From Gnetum montanum (lineage: Eukaryota; Streptophyta; Gnetopsida; Gnetales; Gnetaceae): a stretch of 64,000 nt of DNA. Both the position numbers and the translations under genes were made by a program. This document shows, one piece after another, positions 9,367 through 22,100 of this stretch; position 1 is the first letter of the stretch; the number at the start of each line of letters is the position of its first letter. The stretch is taken from positions 631,805-695,804 of the forward strand of contig MNCI01010504.1 in NCBI GenBank assembly GCA_015680685.1, read 5' to 3'. The notes under the pieces are model-generated. The model searched no databases. It was given only the letters and a program-made list of their open reading frames with translations, and was not told where the DNA came from.

Positions 9367-12225
9367 ATGGCACCAAAATAGAAATTCCCACAGGAAGGAG
9401 AACCCTTGCAACCATGGGAGAAGCAGCCTAGAGCTAGAAGTGGCCAACAAGAATAGGGCTAAGAATTACCAGAAGCAACCTATGTAATGGGACCTCTTCT
9501 TGAGGAGCCCGAAGTGGAATATATTCAATAGATTCCAGAAGAAGAAGTGCCAATAGATTAATCCCAAAGAGGAGAAGTGCTTGGACCCATGCCAAGGCTT
9601 GAGGTCACTTTGACTCAAGCCTGCCTAGACATCATCAAGTCTTGAGAGACCCAAAGATTAGTTCTTCAAGAGATCAATTTTGGGCCATTTTTGGAGAAAG
9701 CTCCAGAGGATGTTAAGACATAATTTCAAGCCTCTCCCATGTGGCCAATAATCACATCCAATGGAGAATGGTATATAGGAGAGAAATATTTCTTTTGGAG
9801 TAATCAAAGGTTAGGGTCTATTGTAAAAATCAAGGACATTCAAGTGTTCTACTTGGTAGAAGCTATTGCATAGGCACTTGGGTTGCCTAACACTAGAACA
9901 TAGCTTGTAGAACTATTCACAAAAGTTGATCCTGAGGCTAAGAGGGAGTGGACCTAGTGATTCTATGAGGTTGACTGTCAGTAGTATGATGCGCTCACAT
10001 CGGCAGAGCAAATTTACTTCAAGATTGCAACCTATCACCTTAATCCAATTGTGAGGCCTAGCAAGGTAATTGCCTTCTCTACTTAAGCATGTGCTACTTT
10101 AAGCAGGAAATTGCTTGCCAACCTTCCATAGTCGTTCTACTTAGAGATTGAGAAATGCTTCAAGGAAAATGAACATGGAAGGAAGACCCTACCCTTTTTG
10201 TGCCTCATCAGGAAACTTTGCAAAAGGGTAGGCATTGTTCACTATTCCAATGATACCCTCAGGCATGCTCCTTTGGCCTCATGGTCAGAAATCATGAAAG
10301 AAAAAACACTAGTGACAACCCAAGAAGAGGAGTAGCCATCACTATCACCCACTCAAGAGAAAACATTGGAGGCTCACATAGCCATTGAAAATTTGCATAA
10401 AATCTAAGAACAGGTCTTGAGCAAACAAGAGCAATGTGAAAGAATGAGTGGGGTAGATCCATCTGTGTATCAGCCAATAATGAGTCACCTTAATGAGGTG
10501 GCCCGAATAGTTAGCTAGATGGATAGGGGTGGTCCAATTTTCTCTGCCCAATGAATGTAGCTAACTATGAGGTTGGATTCCAATGCTTAGGAGGTGACAG
10601 TGTCATTATTGCAACACCATTTATTTCTAGAAATCTCTAGGAATATTGCCACTTTCTCGGTATGGTTGGAGGAAGGCAAACAAGAAATTGTCTTAATGAT
10701 GCAGCATCAAGGATAGGAGAAAGTAGTTGAAGTGGTTGCTGATCATGTCACTAAAGCATTGAATGCACTTGTGGTGTCTATATCAAATGTATTTGCACTT
10801 CAAGATTTGTAGACATTCATAAGCATGATCAATAGAAAATTAGATGCAACCAAGCATGAAAAGTTGCTGGAATGGTTGGTGGAAATTAGGCAACCAACTT
10901 TGGACATCTTTGATCTTTTGGAAGATACCACTGCAACCCAGTCAAAGCTGCTAAATGTAAGGGGCAAATGCATTATCCTAGAGGGGTAACTTGAAATGGC
11001 CCAAGAGAGAAACCAATGCTTGGCTATGGAGGTTGTTGAACTATGTGCCTAACTTGCGGATCATGTGATCCTCAGCCTAGTAGTAACAAGAGATGAAGCT
11101 TTCAAATAGCTTTAAGAATGATTTCAGAAGGTTGAGGAGGAGGCAATTATGGCTATCTTCAACTAGTCTATGGTAGAAGCCAAAATGTATGCAATTTAGA
11201 AGGACTTGAACTAGATGCACTAGGATAATGAAGCCCTAACTGCATAGAATTATTTCCTGTGAAATGTTGATGCTCAAAAAGACCAAATGCAATAATTCAT
11301 TCATCAATAGTAGGAGTAGCTTGCTAGGGTAAACACTGAACTAAGGAAATTGGCCACAGAGGATTGAAGTCTATTAATGGAGGAAGTACACACCTTGCAT
11401 CAAAAATCTAGCATCAAATCACCACATGGAAGAATGAGGCTTTAAAGTTTGAAAAAGTGAAGAATCACTATAGAGATTAGGTTGGCTTAAAAAATGATGT
11501 TAATGAGAAACACATTTAGATAGTGAAGGTGAAACTGAACAAAGCCCACTAGTAACTCCAACAAGGAAGAGAAATATGACAACCCATCATTGATGGGATT
11601 GATGCCTACAACAAAGCAGAGATCTACTTGAAGGAGTTGCAAATCGAGAAAATGACAAAGTATATGAAGTTGGCCAATCTCCAATATGCAAAGTTGGTAA
11701 TGTAGACTACCAGATAGTTGTGGTCAAAGTTAGAATAGAAAGTGGCTAGCTTGTATCTATTATACAAGGTAGAGTTCAATCAACACAAGTATGCCAAGTA
11801 GAAGCTTGAGACCACAAACATTGAACTTGAAGTTCTTAGAGCATGGTTTAGAGACCAATGATCAATCACTAAGGACCTAGCTAGATGAATGAATGACTAC
11901 TAGGAGCTACAAGACATAGTCAGGGCATTCGACATTGAACACAAATAGTTCTCTACCTAGTTTGTCAATACTAAGGAGTTATTTCTAGTAATCCCATGTC
12001 CCTAGGATGTGCCTATTCCAACCCACATTGGCAAAGCTGCATAGATAGTGCATGATCCAAGAAGCAAGGAGGAAATAAATAAAAGCACTACTGGATGCTT
12101 TCTGGCTCTTAGCTAAAGTTGTAGCAGTATTAGGATAGCCACAGCCACCTCAACCACCACTTGTGCATGAAGTCGGTGAAGGTCCCTTAGAGCCTTAGGA
12201 ACCACCACCACCTGGGACCATCTGA
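9367..12225 (+). pseudogene. ORF3 (third ORF, envelope position), copy G
   Basis: A decayed frame of about 952 codons. The ATG at 9367, preceded by an acceptor-like TTATAG, and the TGA at 12223-12225 are in the same frame. Residues about 1-310 form a conserved region with WPIITSNGEWY, YHLNPIVRPSK and PFLCLIRKLCKRVGI; this resembles the plant-transposon/Athila ORF1 type of domain (family recalled, not searched). Residues about 340-900 are heptad-like, rich in Glu, Lys, Gln and Leu, so a long coiled coil is likely. The tail is Pro-rich (QPPQPP ... EPPPPG). Some 60 stops, mostly former Gln codons, and a one-base loss near 11405 disable it. I see no signal peptide or membrane segment, although Athila elements often have an envelope-like gene here. 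Function unknown. Confidence 0.78.
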
Positions 12226-12460
12226 TCTTCTCCAACAGCTTCACAACATCAAGAAACATGCTGTCCAATTTTGAAGAGTTGTATCATGCTATTCAATTTT
12301 GTGTCCTAAACACTGTCATTCTTTGTAATGTGTGGATCTGTACAACCAGGCACTCCATTTTTTTTGTCAAGTCACTTAGTTTGTTTTGTTTGAGGAAAAG
12401 TTAGTCAATAATCCCATACCTTCCCAATTTTGTAAAAGAACTCAAGGATGAGTTTTCATT

Positions 12461-12474
12461 CAATTGTGGGGGTA
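12461..12474 (+). other. 3' polypurine tract, copy G
   Basis: CAATTGTGGGGGTA directly precedes the LTR start TGATGAGTC. It primes plus-strand synthesis in LTR elements, and its position identifies the LTR as the 3' one. Confidence 0.75.
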
Positions 12475-13380
12475 TGATGAGTCATGTTCAATTTGCTAGG
12501 TCGATGAGGCCTCGTTGACATGGCCTTGTTGACTGGGCCTCATTGATGAGGCCTAGATGATGCATCTTACCATGCATTGACAAGGCCCTATTGATGCAGT
12601 GTTTTTTGGCTATAAATACACATGTGTAGCCACATTTATGATAATTAGAGATTGTAGTTGTAGCAAAGCTCTTGTAGTTTTTCCATTTGAAAGTTAGAAT
12701 TTTTCCTCAAGTTCCCATAGTAGGAGTCATTGAGTGTACGAATCTTTATTCAAGTGTACTTGAGCATGACCATGTGTGCGGTAATAAAGACGAGCTTTTT
12801 GATAAACCTTACATCACTTTGGATAGATTAGCTATTTCATTTATGCATTTAATGTTTTCAATTAGTTATTAAATATTTCCTAATTATTACGTTAATGAAT
12901 TAATTAAGCTAGATAAATTACACACATAAGTACAATCACTTTGAGCGTAACATGTATTCACTTGGTAATTCCAGTAGCGTTATTGCTTGATACACCTAGT
13001 TGCGTAGTGCTTGGTCACCTAGTAGTAGATACGTGGCTTCATGATGTGTATAGAAAGTGGGGTCAGATGCGTATGTTAGGATTAGTTAAATGTTAGTTAA
13101 TTAGTTAACTTAGATTAGTTAATTAAATTCTTTTTATCCACATTTTTAGCAGCAAACTATAAAACATAAAATGATAAAAATTATATGCCTTAGTTACACT
13201 TAACTATACGAACAAACCTCACAAGTGTAATTGGGAATATAATGATTAACCTTAGGGCTAGATTCACTTCCTAAAGGACTAGTGCACTAGAAATGATAAA
13301 GTCCATGAAACTCGACTAGATCACGCATGAATGCTTTGTGATTCATATGGTTGGGCATACAGGTACCTTGCCACTCATCA
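12475..13380 (+). mobile_element. 3' LTR of copy G
   Basis: 906 bp, from TGATGAGTCATG to CCACTCATCA; the termini form an inverted repeat (TGATGAGT/ACTCATCA). U3 contains repeated GATGAGGCC, GGCCTTGTTGAC and GGGCCTCATTGATG motifs between 12500 and 12600, TATA at 12611 (TATAAATACA) and AATAAA at 12783-12788. The small open frame at 12687-12872 is inside the LTR and is not considered a gene. The 5' partner LTR is missing. Confidence 0.88.
12611..12618 (+). promoter_or_regulatory. TATA box of copy G LTR
   Basis: TATAAATA follows the GGCC/TTGAC motif array and precedes AATAAA by about 170 bp, the standard layout of this LTR family. Confidence 0.6.
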
Positions 13381-14642
13381 ACTTGTAAATGTGAAGGTTG
13401 CCATTTTTTTCTTTCCAACTTGTGTCCACTGTTTTCTTTTAGAAAGGGACATGTTCTTCCTATAAATTATGTACTTCTATCCCTATTTTTAGTAGGCATC
13501 CAACATCAAAGCATGCTGATGAGGGGTGAAATTCCATAAAAGCACTTCGTGCTACTTCTAATGTCTATCATTTCTACCTTATTTGTAGTTCATGTTTAAC
13601 AACTTCTTTCATATTTTGTACTTTTCTTTTTACTTTTTGTGTATTTTTGTGGTCTTTGCCAACTCTTTTTAGTTTCTACATGTGATTTACATAAAATTTT
13701 TAATCCAAAAAATAATTCTATAAAATTTTTATTATAGATTTTAGTCTTTTGACTAAATTCTTAAATGTGAGGATGCTTCTAAATCTTGAACTCTTGAGGC
13801 TTTGGTAACAAGATTCATGTTCAACAAATGTCTTCCTCAAACCAATCATTTGTTGTAGAAATTTTCAAACTAAGGAGGTTCCTAATTTTATAACAACTTT
13901 AATTTTGATGTTCAAACTATTGGCTCATCCTCACACTTGCAAATGTGAGGGTTGCTATTTTTTTTCTAACATGTGTCCACTATTTTCTTTTAGAAAGATC
14001 AATGTCCTTTCTATAAATTATCTATTGCCATTCCCATTGTTGGCATGCATCCACAATCAAAGGCATGCTAATGAGGGGTGAAATTCCTTGAAAGCACTTT
14101 GTGATACTTTTAATGCTTGTCATTTTTGGCTTATTTGCAATTCATGTTTAGAAGATTCTTTCATGTTTTGTAGTTTCTTTGCTTTTTCAACATTTTTTTG
14201 ATCTCTGCTAAGTCTCTTTAGCTATTGCATGTGATTCACATAAAAATTTTAAACCCATAAAACATTTTCTCTCTTCACAATTACTAGTTGAAGATGGACT
14301 CTACTATTTTTTCCGAACATGTGCTCAGTGTTTTTTTTAACATGTGCTCGTTATTTTTTTGACATGTTTTCACTATCTTCTTTCAAAAAGGATTATCTTC
14401 TTTCTATAAAATGTATACTTCCATCCTTGTTTTTAGCATGTATTCAGCATCAAAAGCATGCTAATGAGGAATGAAATTCTTGAAAAGCATTTCATGCTTC
14501 TTCTAATGTTTGTCATTTTTACCTCATTTGTAGTTCATGTTTAGTAGATTATACAATGTTTTGTAGTTTCTTTACTTTTTCTACATTTTGTTTAGTCTCT
14601 GCCAGCTTTCTTTAGCTACTACACATGATCCACATAAAATTC
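13381..14642. repeat. Three diverged copies of a 322-bp repeat
   Basis: Units lie at about 13381-13702, 13935-14256 and 14320-14642. Each runs from a (C)ACTTGTAAATGTGARGGTTGC or related start through TTTCTATAAATTAT, GCATGCTRATGAGGRRTGAAATTC and TAGTTCATGTTTA to a shared end TGATYCACATAAAATTTT. The first two are separated by about 230 bp of other sequence. The G LTR ends exactly where the first unit begins. They lie just before the LINE and could be its 5' region or an unrelated repeat. The 62-codon open frame at 13351-13539 spans the LTR border and is not a gene. Confidence 0.7.
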
Positions 14643-15579
14643 TTATTCTATAAAAAATTGAAAATATGAAAAATCAAATTAACATCAACAATAAGAATAA
14701 TTAAATGTTAATAAAGAAACCAAGGAAGATATAAGCTTTTAGGAATGTTTTTACTTATACTATAGAAAGTATTGATTAGTATGGATAGATAGCTAATAAG
14801 GTACATCTGTCCTTATTTAATAAGAATAATGTTAATTCAAATATTAAAAATAATGTTGATAATCAAGTTATAGTTGATGGTAAAGATTCCTAACATAAGG
14901 TTTACATCAAAAAGCAAAGTATTAATGATGTAGAATATGTTGATATGTTTAACAAAGATTTGTTTGTCACTTTAGTTTGTCCATGATATTTATAATTATA
15001 AGCATTTAAATAGTTCAATTTGGTTCCCAATGCTATCATTGTGAGTGATGGGAATTCCAAATTTACTAGTTATTTTTAGAGATCCAAAAGATGAAACTCA
15101 CTATTTAAAGTGTATAATAATTTTAACATTAATTAATTAGGGTTAATATATTAGATGAATAAATAGAGAAGAAATTCTCACTACTGAGGAAAGGAGACAA
15201 TGGTTGGAGGATAGAAACAAATAATATGAAGCTAAAGATATGAAAAACCAAGTTAATGTTAATAATATAATGATTAATGATAATGAAGAAACTAAAGAAC
15301 AAAAAAGCTTATGTGAATATTTTTACTTGTACCAAAGAAATTATTAATTACTCTAGATAGATAGTTGAAAAGGTAAATTTTTAATTATAAGAAAAAAATA
15401 ATGTCTCAAAGATTAAAACTATAGTTAACAAGTATGCATGCTATAGCTAATGACAAAGATTCTTGATGTAAGGTCAATCTAAAGGATTTTGATTCTACAA
15501 GGAAGTTTTTGTATTTTTGTTGATCTCAAGCTTTTCTTATGGAGTTATTGTGATATAATATTTTTTTTAGGCAAGAAAT
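14643..15579 (+). other. Region upstream of LINE ORF1 with an internal duplication
   Basis: AT-rich and without recognisable protein domains. About 260 bp starting at 14661 (AAAATATGAAAAATC) recurs from about 15234 (AAAGATATGAAAAACC), with the same order of downstream blocks (TTTTTACTTRTAC, GATAGATAG, TTAAAG). It probably belongs to the LINE, as 5' leader or an extended ORF1. Confidence 0.5.
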
Positions 15580-16300
15580 AATTTGAAGATGGAGAATACA
15601 AATGTCTCTCAGATTGAAGAGATTATCAAGGATTCCAAAGCTTTTGACTTTTTATTATTTGATGATTTATATGAATCATTATTCAAAGATATCACTTATT
15701 GATATATATTTTTGTAGATTATTGTATTTATTTCTCCAAATAATGGTTTTACATAAGTAGTTCAAGATATCTTTGAATCTTATGGAATTAATGTTTTGCA
15801 TGTCCATTATTTTTCCAAACCTTTTTTACTTGTCGAACTAGCTAATTTTGAAATGATTGAGAAATCCTTGGATCTTAAAGCTTTTATGGGTTAGCCCAAT
15901 ACTTTTATTACTTAGGAATGGAAAATGGATTTTAATCCCTACTTTTTTGATCATTCTAAAATTCCTTACTAGATTGAATTAAAAAATATTTCTTTTACTT
16001 TTCAAAGTATTGAAGAGAAATTATTGATAGTATTAGGACAATCTTCAAAACAAAGTAAAAAAACATTCCTAGATGGTGTGTAGTGCACACATTATTTTAT
16101 AAAGATTAATTCTTGAAAAATGAAGATAGAATTAAAACTCAAGGCTAGTTATTAATATTTTTCCAAAAAATTACCTCCTATAATTTACAAGGATATTGCA
16201 ACTATTGTTATCATGAAGGCCATGTTATTGGTACCTATTCTATTCTAAATGAAAAAGTTGTTTGTGAGGAAAATCCAATAAATTTTAGAAAATAAAAATA
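15580..16300 (+). pseudogene. LINE ORF1 remnant with a zinc knuckle
   Basis: Decayed frame of the nucleic-acid-binding first protein of a plant L1-type LINE. Readable parts include an RNA-binding-like middle section (WKMDFNPYFFDHSKIPY) and a zinc knuckle at 16197-16238, C-N-Y-C-Y-H-E-G-H-V-I-G-T, whose last ligand Cys is now Tyr. The layout fits the DUF4283 plus CCHC proteins of plant LINEs (recalled family knowledge). Many stops and shifts. The next ORF is on the same strand. Confidence 0.6.
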
Positions 16301-18057
16301 ATGGTAGTTTTTAATAGGCACAAACAAAATATTCTTCAAGAAGTTTTCATTCAATATATAAAATATTACTAATTATTTTAAATCTAAAAATGTTAGTAAA
16401 CTCTCAATATATAAAGAGAATTCTTCTTTAAACCAATACTTTTTAAGCATGGACTAGCAATGAAACTATTGATGTAGAGAGAATTCACTTAGTGCACCAT
16501 AAAAAGAAGATGACTGCAAATACTGAATTCAATTTAAAAATTGCTAAGATATTTCCTTCTCTTTCTACTTACGCTATCCTTCAAACGTTTCCTCATTAGG
16601 CAATGCTTTTTCACCCATTAGTAACATGGATTATGAGACAAATGTTGAGCTTGAAAAATCAAGAATAGGGGCCTCCTCCCTAACATCTCAATGTTACTTT
16701 TATCATGGCCTTTCTAATAGGTCCAAAGTGAAGATAACTACAAATTATATTTCAAACGAGTAATTATTTTTAAATTTTTAATTGTATAAGAGATTTTAGT
16801 ACATGATAGTAGTTTTGTTGATAAATGTATTTTAAAAAATTATAATTTTTTTTCTATTGTTCATGAAGTTAATAAAGAAGATGTTGCTATTATAGTTTTA
16901 AAAAAATTAAACTAGAAAATTTTTTAATTTTGGCTTTTACAACTGTGGAAGAGCTATTTGGATTACTTGTTATAGTAAAAAATGAGACTTTGGGCTTTAT
17001 AATGTTTATAATCCTAATAATTCAAAAGATCCATAAGATGTTTCGAAATATATTTTATCTTTATCTAAAGTTCCTTGGATTATTGAAGATGATTTCAATA
17101 TGGTTGAAATTCATTTAGATAAACTTGGTGGTCTTTTTTCTAATATGCCTTGTTGAGAAAAAAAAAAAAGATTAGTGTAATTTAGAAAAAATAATTTTTA
17201 AAAGTTAACTCTTTATTCCTACATCATTCAAATGAGAAACATTATAGTTGGTGTAATCATTAGCAAGGAAATGATAGAATTTATTATTAGCTTGATAGAT
17301 TTTACATCCCTAATGTTTCTTTTTGGAAGCCTAAAAGTAAAGTAGAAGTGCATGTAGACACTACTTTGTTAGACAATTTCCTTATCAGTATTTTTCTCTC
17401 TATAATTAATTCTTCTTCTTTTCAAAATCAAGAACTTTTTTCATATGAATGCTAATATGTTCACAAAACCCACTGAAAAAATATTTTAAAGTTTCTATGA
17501 AATGTAAAAAATCCCCTATTAGTAATATTAGTTAGATTTATTAGGTGAAATGAACTACTTGTAGCATTAAAAATTATGCAAGATGGTTTGGAAAGTAATT
17601 TGCTAAGTGAAAGTGTTAAGTTAAAGAAGATCTTATAGAATCTGTAAAGAAAATGAAAATTCTTTTAAGCCAAAATCCTTTTGACTTTAAAACTCAAAGA
17701 GCCTTAGATAAAGCTTGTTATGCTAAATAGTTTTGTTTTCTTTTGAAGCTAAAATTGCTCTTACTAAAAGTCACATGAATGAACTAAAAATTGAAGATGA
17801 ATCTTGTAAGGAATTTTTTAAATTTATAAAAAGAAAAGGTTAAGTACCTAAATTGGAATTACTTTATATAAATGATTTCATCATTACAAATCTTCAAACT
17901 ATTAATATTTTTTTTAGCAAATCATTTTTTCTAAAGATTTTAGCAAAAAGTTCTTTGAGGTCTCTAATATGCATGTTTCTCATCTTATAATAGATGTGCA
18001 TCAAAGTATTCTTAAATTTGAAATTACAATGGAAGAAATCAAAGAAACTACTTTTAG
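16301..18057 (+). pseudogene. LINE ORF2, endonuclease part, left of the copy A insertion
   Basis: Remnant of the endonuclease/reverse-transcriptase protein of an L1-type LINE. The AP-endonuclease-like domain is readable at about 16930-17160, with LYNVYNPNNSKDP and WIIEDDFNMVE, the DFN box of this fold. The linker continues to 18057 (KFIKRKG, then KFEITMEEIKETTFS). It stops in mid-codon at the target duplication of copy A and resumes at 40236 in the same frame. About two dozen stops disable it. The 62-codon open frame at 16930-17118 is in another frame and is a shadow. Confidence 0.75.
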
Positions 18058-18062
18058 TTTAG
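18058..18062. repeat. Target-site duplication of copy A, left
   Basis: TTTAG immediately before TGATGAGC. The identical TTTAG follows the far LTR at 40231-40235. Confidence 0.9.
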
Positions 18063-18916
18063 TGATGAGCAATGAGTAGTCCCTACACCCAACCATATGA
18101 ATCACAAGCATGCACTAGTGATCTAGTCAAATTCTATGGACTTAGCGTCTAAGTGTGCCTATAGATAAAGATTGCAACTAGAGGAAATGTATGATTGTTG
18201 TCTTCCTAACTATCACTTATGTAGGCTTTTAGGTATGGTTAAGTGGGAGTTAAGGCATATAATATTTATTTATGTTTATATTTTATATGCGTTTATCCTA
18301 AGTTTTGGTGAAAATATAAATGATTGCTAATGAACTATTTTAACTAAATAGTTTTACAACTAACTATCATAACATAAGTATTTGTACCCACTTTCTGTAC
18401 ACATACTAAATTTGTATTAACACTACTAGGTTACCAACTAACAATTATTGGGCATACAAAATGACCATTGTTGAGATTACTAAGCATTATATGCAATGCT
18501 CGAAGTGGTTGTACTTATGTGTTCATGATTGATTACTTTTAATTATGATAACATAGAAAGTAAAATGCGTATAAAGTAAAGTGCTAATGAAAGGTGATTA
18601 ATCTAATTTAAATGTTGCAATGAATATCATAAATCTCATCTTTATTATCATTCACTAAAGTGTTCAGGTACATGATGTTTGAATAAAGATCCCTACAATC
18701 TCTTAATTAATGCTGTGGGCACTTAGATGGAAAATATTCGAACTTTGGAAACTATAAACTGCAAGAGCTCTGCTATACTACTAACTTAACATGCCATAAA
18801 TTTGGTGGGTATGTGCATTTATATAGGCTTGAATCTCATCTGCATCGATGGAAATACATCAATGGGGTTGCGTTAATGCATGCCTATCGACATAGTCAAT
18901 TGACTATACTTCATTA
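18063..18916 (-). mobile_element. 3' LTR of copy A
   Basis: 854 bp. On the plus strand it reads TGATGAGCAATG ... ACTTCATTA, where the far LTR ends TTCATCA. It aligns along its whole length with 39373-40230. On the minus strand U3 has CATCGATG/ATCAATGGGG-type motifs, then a TATA box (complement of TTTATATAGG near 18820). Confidence 0.9.
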
Positions 18917-18935
18917 TACCCCCATTACTGAGAGA
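18917..18935 (-). other. 3' polypurine tract, copy A
   Basis: On the minus strand TCTCTCAGTAATGGGGGTA abuts the LTR. Its core CAGTAATGGGGG resembles the pol-end sequence of the same copy, CAGTCATGGGGA (28729-28743). Confidence 0.72.
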
Positions 18936-19129
18936 AAAGTTGTCCTTAAGTGAATAAAAGTAGGATCAAGCTTCTTACAAAATTAAAAAAGTATGAAATT
19001 ATTAATTAAATAACTGACTCTAAGTGTTAGGTTGTACAGAATTACAAAATTGATATCTATGACAAAAAAACTGGACATCCTTACAAAATGATAGTAGGAT
19101 TCCTCAGATTATTGAAGACGAGGTAAAAT

Positions 19130-22100
19130 TCAAATAGTGTTAAGAGTTAGAGGCTTGTAGGGTACTGAAGGTCCTTTGCTAGGCTCTAATGCCTACAACG
19201 GTGGAGGCTGTTAAGGCTATGCTATTGCTATCGTTGTTGTTGGTAGAAGTTTGAAAGCATCTAGCAATGCTTTCATCTTCTTTTTCTTACTCCATGGGTC
19301 ATACGTAGTCCACATAACTTCATCAATGTGGGTTGATATAGAAATGTCCCACAGACATGGCATTGTTGGGAATAGCTCCTTAGTGTTGACGAACCATGTT
19401 GCAAATTATTTTAATTTAATGTCGAACATATTTACAAGGTTCTTTAGCTGATGATAGTTGTTCATTCTCCTAGCCAGGTTCTCAACAAGCAATCATTGAT
19501 TAGTGAATTGGCTTTTGAGAACTTCAAGCTCTATGTTGGCTATCTTCAACTGCTATTTTGTCTCTTTGTGGTGCTTGAATCTAGCATCATATAAGAGGTA
19601 AGAATTGGTTACCTACTTCTCTAATTCTATGCTTGGATACCTTGTAGTAAGCATAGCCAAGTTTGTTTATTAGAGGTTGGCAAGCTCCATATATTCAATC
19701 ATATCCTCAGTCTATAACTTCTTTAGGTGGATCTTAGCTTTGTTATATGTGTTTAAGCCATCAAAAATTGGCTACCACACATTATCCCTTTGCTAGAGTT
19801 GTTGGAGGGTCTCATTCATGTTTACCTTAGCCAATTGAATCTCCTTCTTGTTTATCTCCTTAAGGAGTTTAACCTGGTCCTTGTAATGGTTTTTAACTTG
19901 TTTAAATTTTAGGGCCTCATTCTTCCAGGAAGCTAGCTTAATGGTCATTTTCTGGTGAAGCACTCAGACTTTCTCCATGGAGAGACTTTAATTCTCCACT
20001 ACCAACCTCCTTAAGTTAAGGTTCACATTGGCTAGTTGCTCTTGTTGTTGTCAAATGAATTCAACCATTTGGTTCTTTTGTTACTCAACATTACATAGGT
20101 GGTGATTGTTCTTGGTGAGGATCAAGTTCTCTTTGTAGACTTGAGCCAAATCCTTATTAGTATTGAATGTTAAGGATTTCAATAAGGAGGTGTCAAATAT
20201 CATAGTCTCCTTCACATTCTTAGCCTCTTTGAGTCTTTGTTGAAGCTACTAGAAAGCTTCATCTTAAGTGAGGTCCAAGTTGAGAATGGTGATGTTGGAG
20301 AGATAGGCCCAAAACTTTGAAACTTTGGTAGCCAATTGTTGGTTTTTAGTGGTGGCTACCTACAGCTACACATTGACAATGATTAGTTTTTCCTTTGTCT
20401 TTAGTAGCTTTTACTGGGATGTTGTAATTTCATCTAAGAGATTAAAGATCTCTAGAATTTGTTGCCTAGTTTCCACCAATTGGTCCAATACTTCAAGCTT
20501 TGTGTTGGCTATCTCCAACTACAGTTTTGTCTCTTTGTGATGCTTGAATTCAACCTTGTACAAGAGGTATGAATTGGTCATCTACTCCTCCACTTCTATT
20601 CTTAGCCTTACAATAGTTAGTATAGCCAATTTTGTGTATCAGAGGTTGGCAAGTTCCATATATTTAGTCATCTCCTCAATTTGCAACTTCTTAAGCAAAT
20701 ATCAACTTTGCTATATGCATTTAAGCCATCAAAAATTGGCTACCAGACATCGTCCCCTTGTTGGAGTTGTTGAAGGGCCTCATTCATCTTCACCTTGGCC
20801 AATTGAATCTCATTCTTTTTTACCTTCTTAAGAAGCCCAACTTGATCCCTATAATGGTTTTTAACTTGTTCAAATTTTAGGATCTCGTTCTTCTAGATGA
20901 CCATCTCAATGGCCATTTTTTGGTGATTTGCTTAGACTTTCTCCATGGAGAGAAGTTAATTCTCCACTACTAGCCTCCTTAAGTTAAGATTCACCTTGAC
21001 TAGTTGCTATTACTATTGTCAAATGAATTTGAACTTTGGTCCTTTTGATGCTTGACATTGCATAGGCGGTGGATGTCCTTAGTGAGAACCAAGTTCTCTT
21101 TGTAGACTTGAGCCAAATTCCTTTTAGTGTTGAATGCTAAGTCTTCGAATAAGGAGATGTTAAATACTACAATCTACTTTGCATTATTAGCCTCTCTAAG
21201 TCTTTGTTGAAGTTGCTAGAAAGCTTCATCTTGAGTGAGGTCCAGGTTGAAAATAGCTAGGTCAAAGAGATAGACCCACAAGTCTACAACTTTGGTAGCC
21301 AACCATTGGTTTTTGGTGGTGACTACTTGCAACTAGATATTGGTAATGATTAGTTTGCCATTTATCTCTAGTAGCTCTGATTAGGTTACTATAATTTCAT
21401 TTGGGAGATCAAAGATCTCTAGAAGTGGTTGCTCGGTTTCCACCAATTGATCCAACACTTCCTCATGTTAGGTTGTACTAAGTTGACCACTCCCTGCTCC
21501 TATAGATGCTCAAACATTTGCCATGGTAGCAATGTCTAATACTACTATCATAGGAATGTTTAGGGCCTTAACCACTCTATCAGTCACCAATTTTACTATT
21601 GTCTCTTATTCATGATGCTTCATCGCTAGGATAGTTGCCCCCTCACCTTCCTCCAAGTGAATCGAGAAAGTTGCAACATCCCTAGAGATTTCAGGGAATT
21701 CTTATCCAGGAATGGAAGCTATAACTTCCTAGGCTCTAGGATTCATTCTTACAAGTGCTTGTGTTTTTTGTGTTGAGAATAGTAGAGTGGTTTCCTCTAG
21801 CTAGCTGATGATCCTAATGACCTTGTTGAGATGGCTTAACACTAGATGGTAAACTAATGGCTCTTCACCACTTATCAAAACCTGTTGTTATTATTGTAGT
21901 AGTTGTTCATAGAGTTTTTTGAGTCTTTTGGTAGCTACACACACTTCTAGTGTGGTCTACCTAGCAGGTGGTAATGGTGGTTGCTCCTCTTCTTGTAGCT
22001 TCACAACTACTTTATCCTTTATCATCTCCTTCTAAGATGTAGCAGGAGCATGGTGGAGTGTATCATTTGCATAGCATGCTATGCCTCCCCTTCTATAGAG

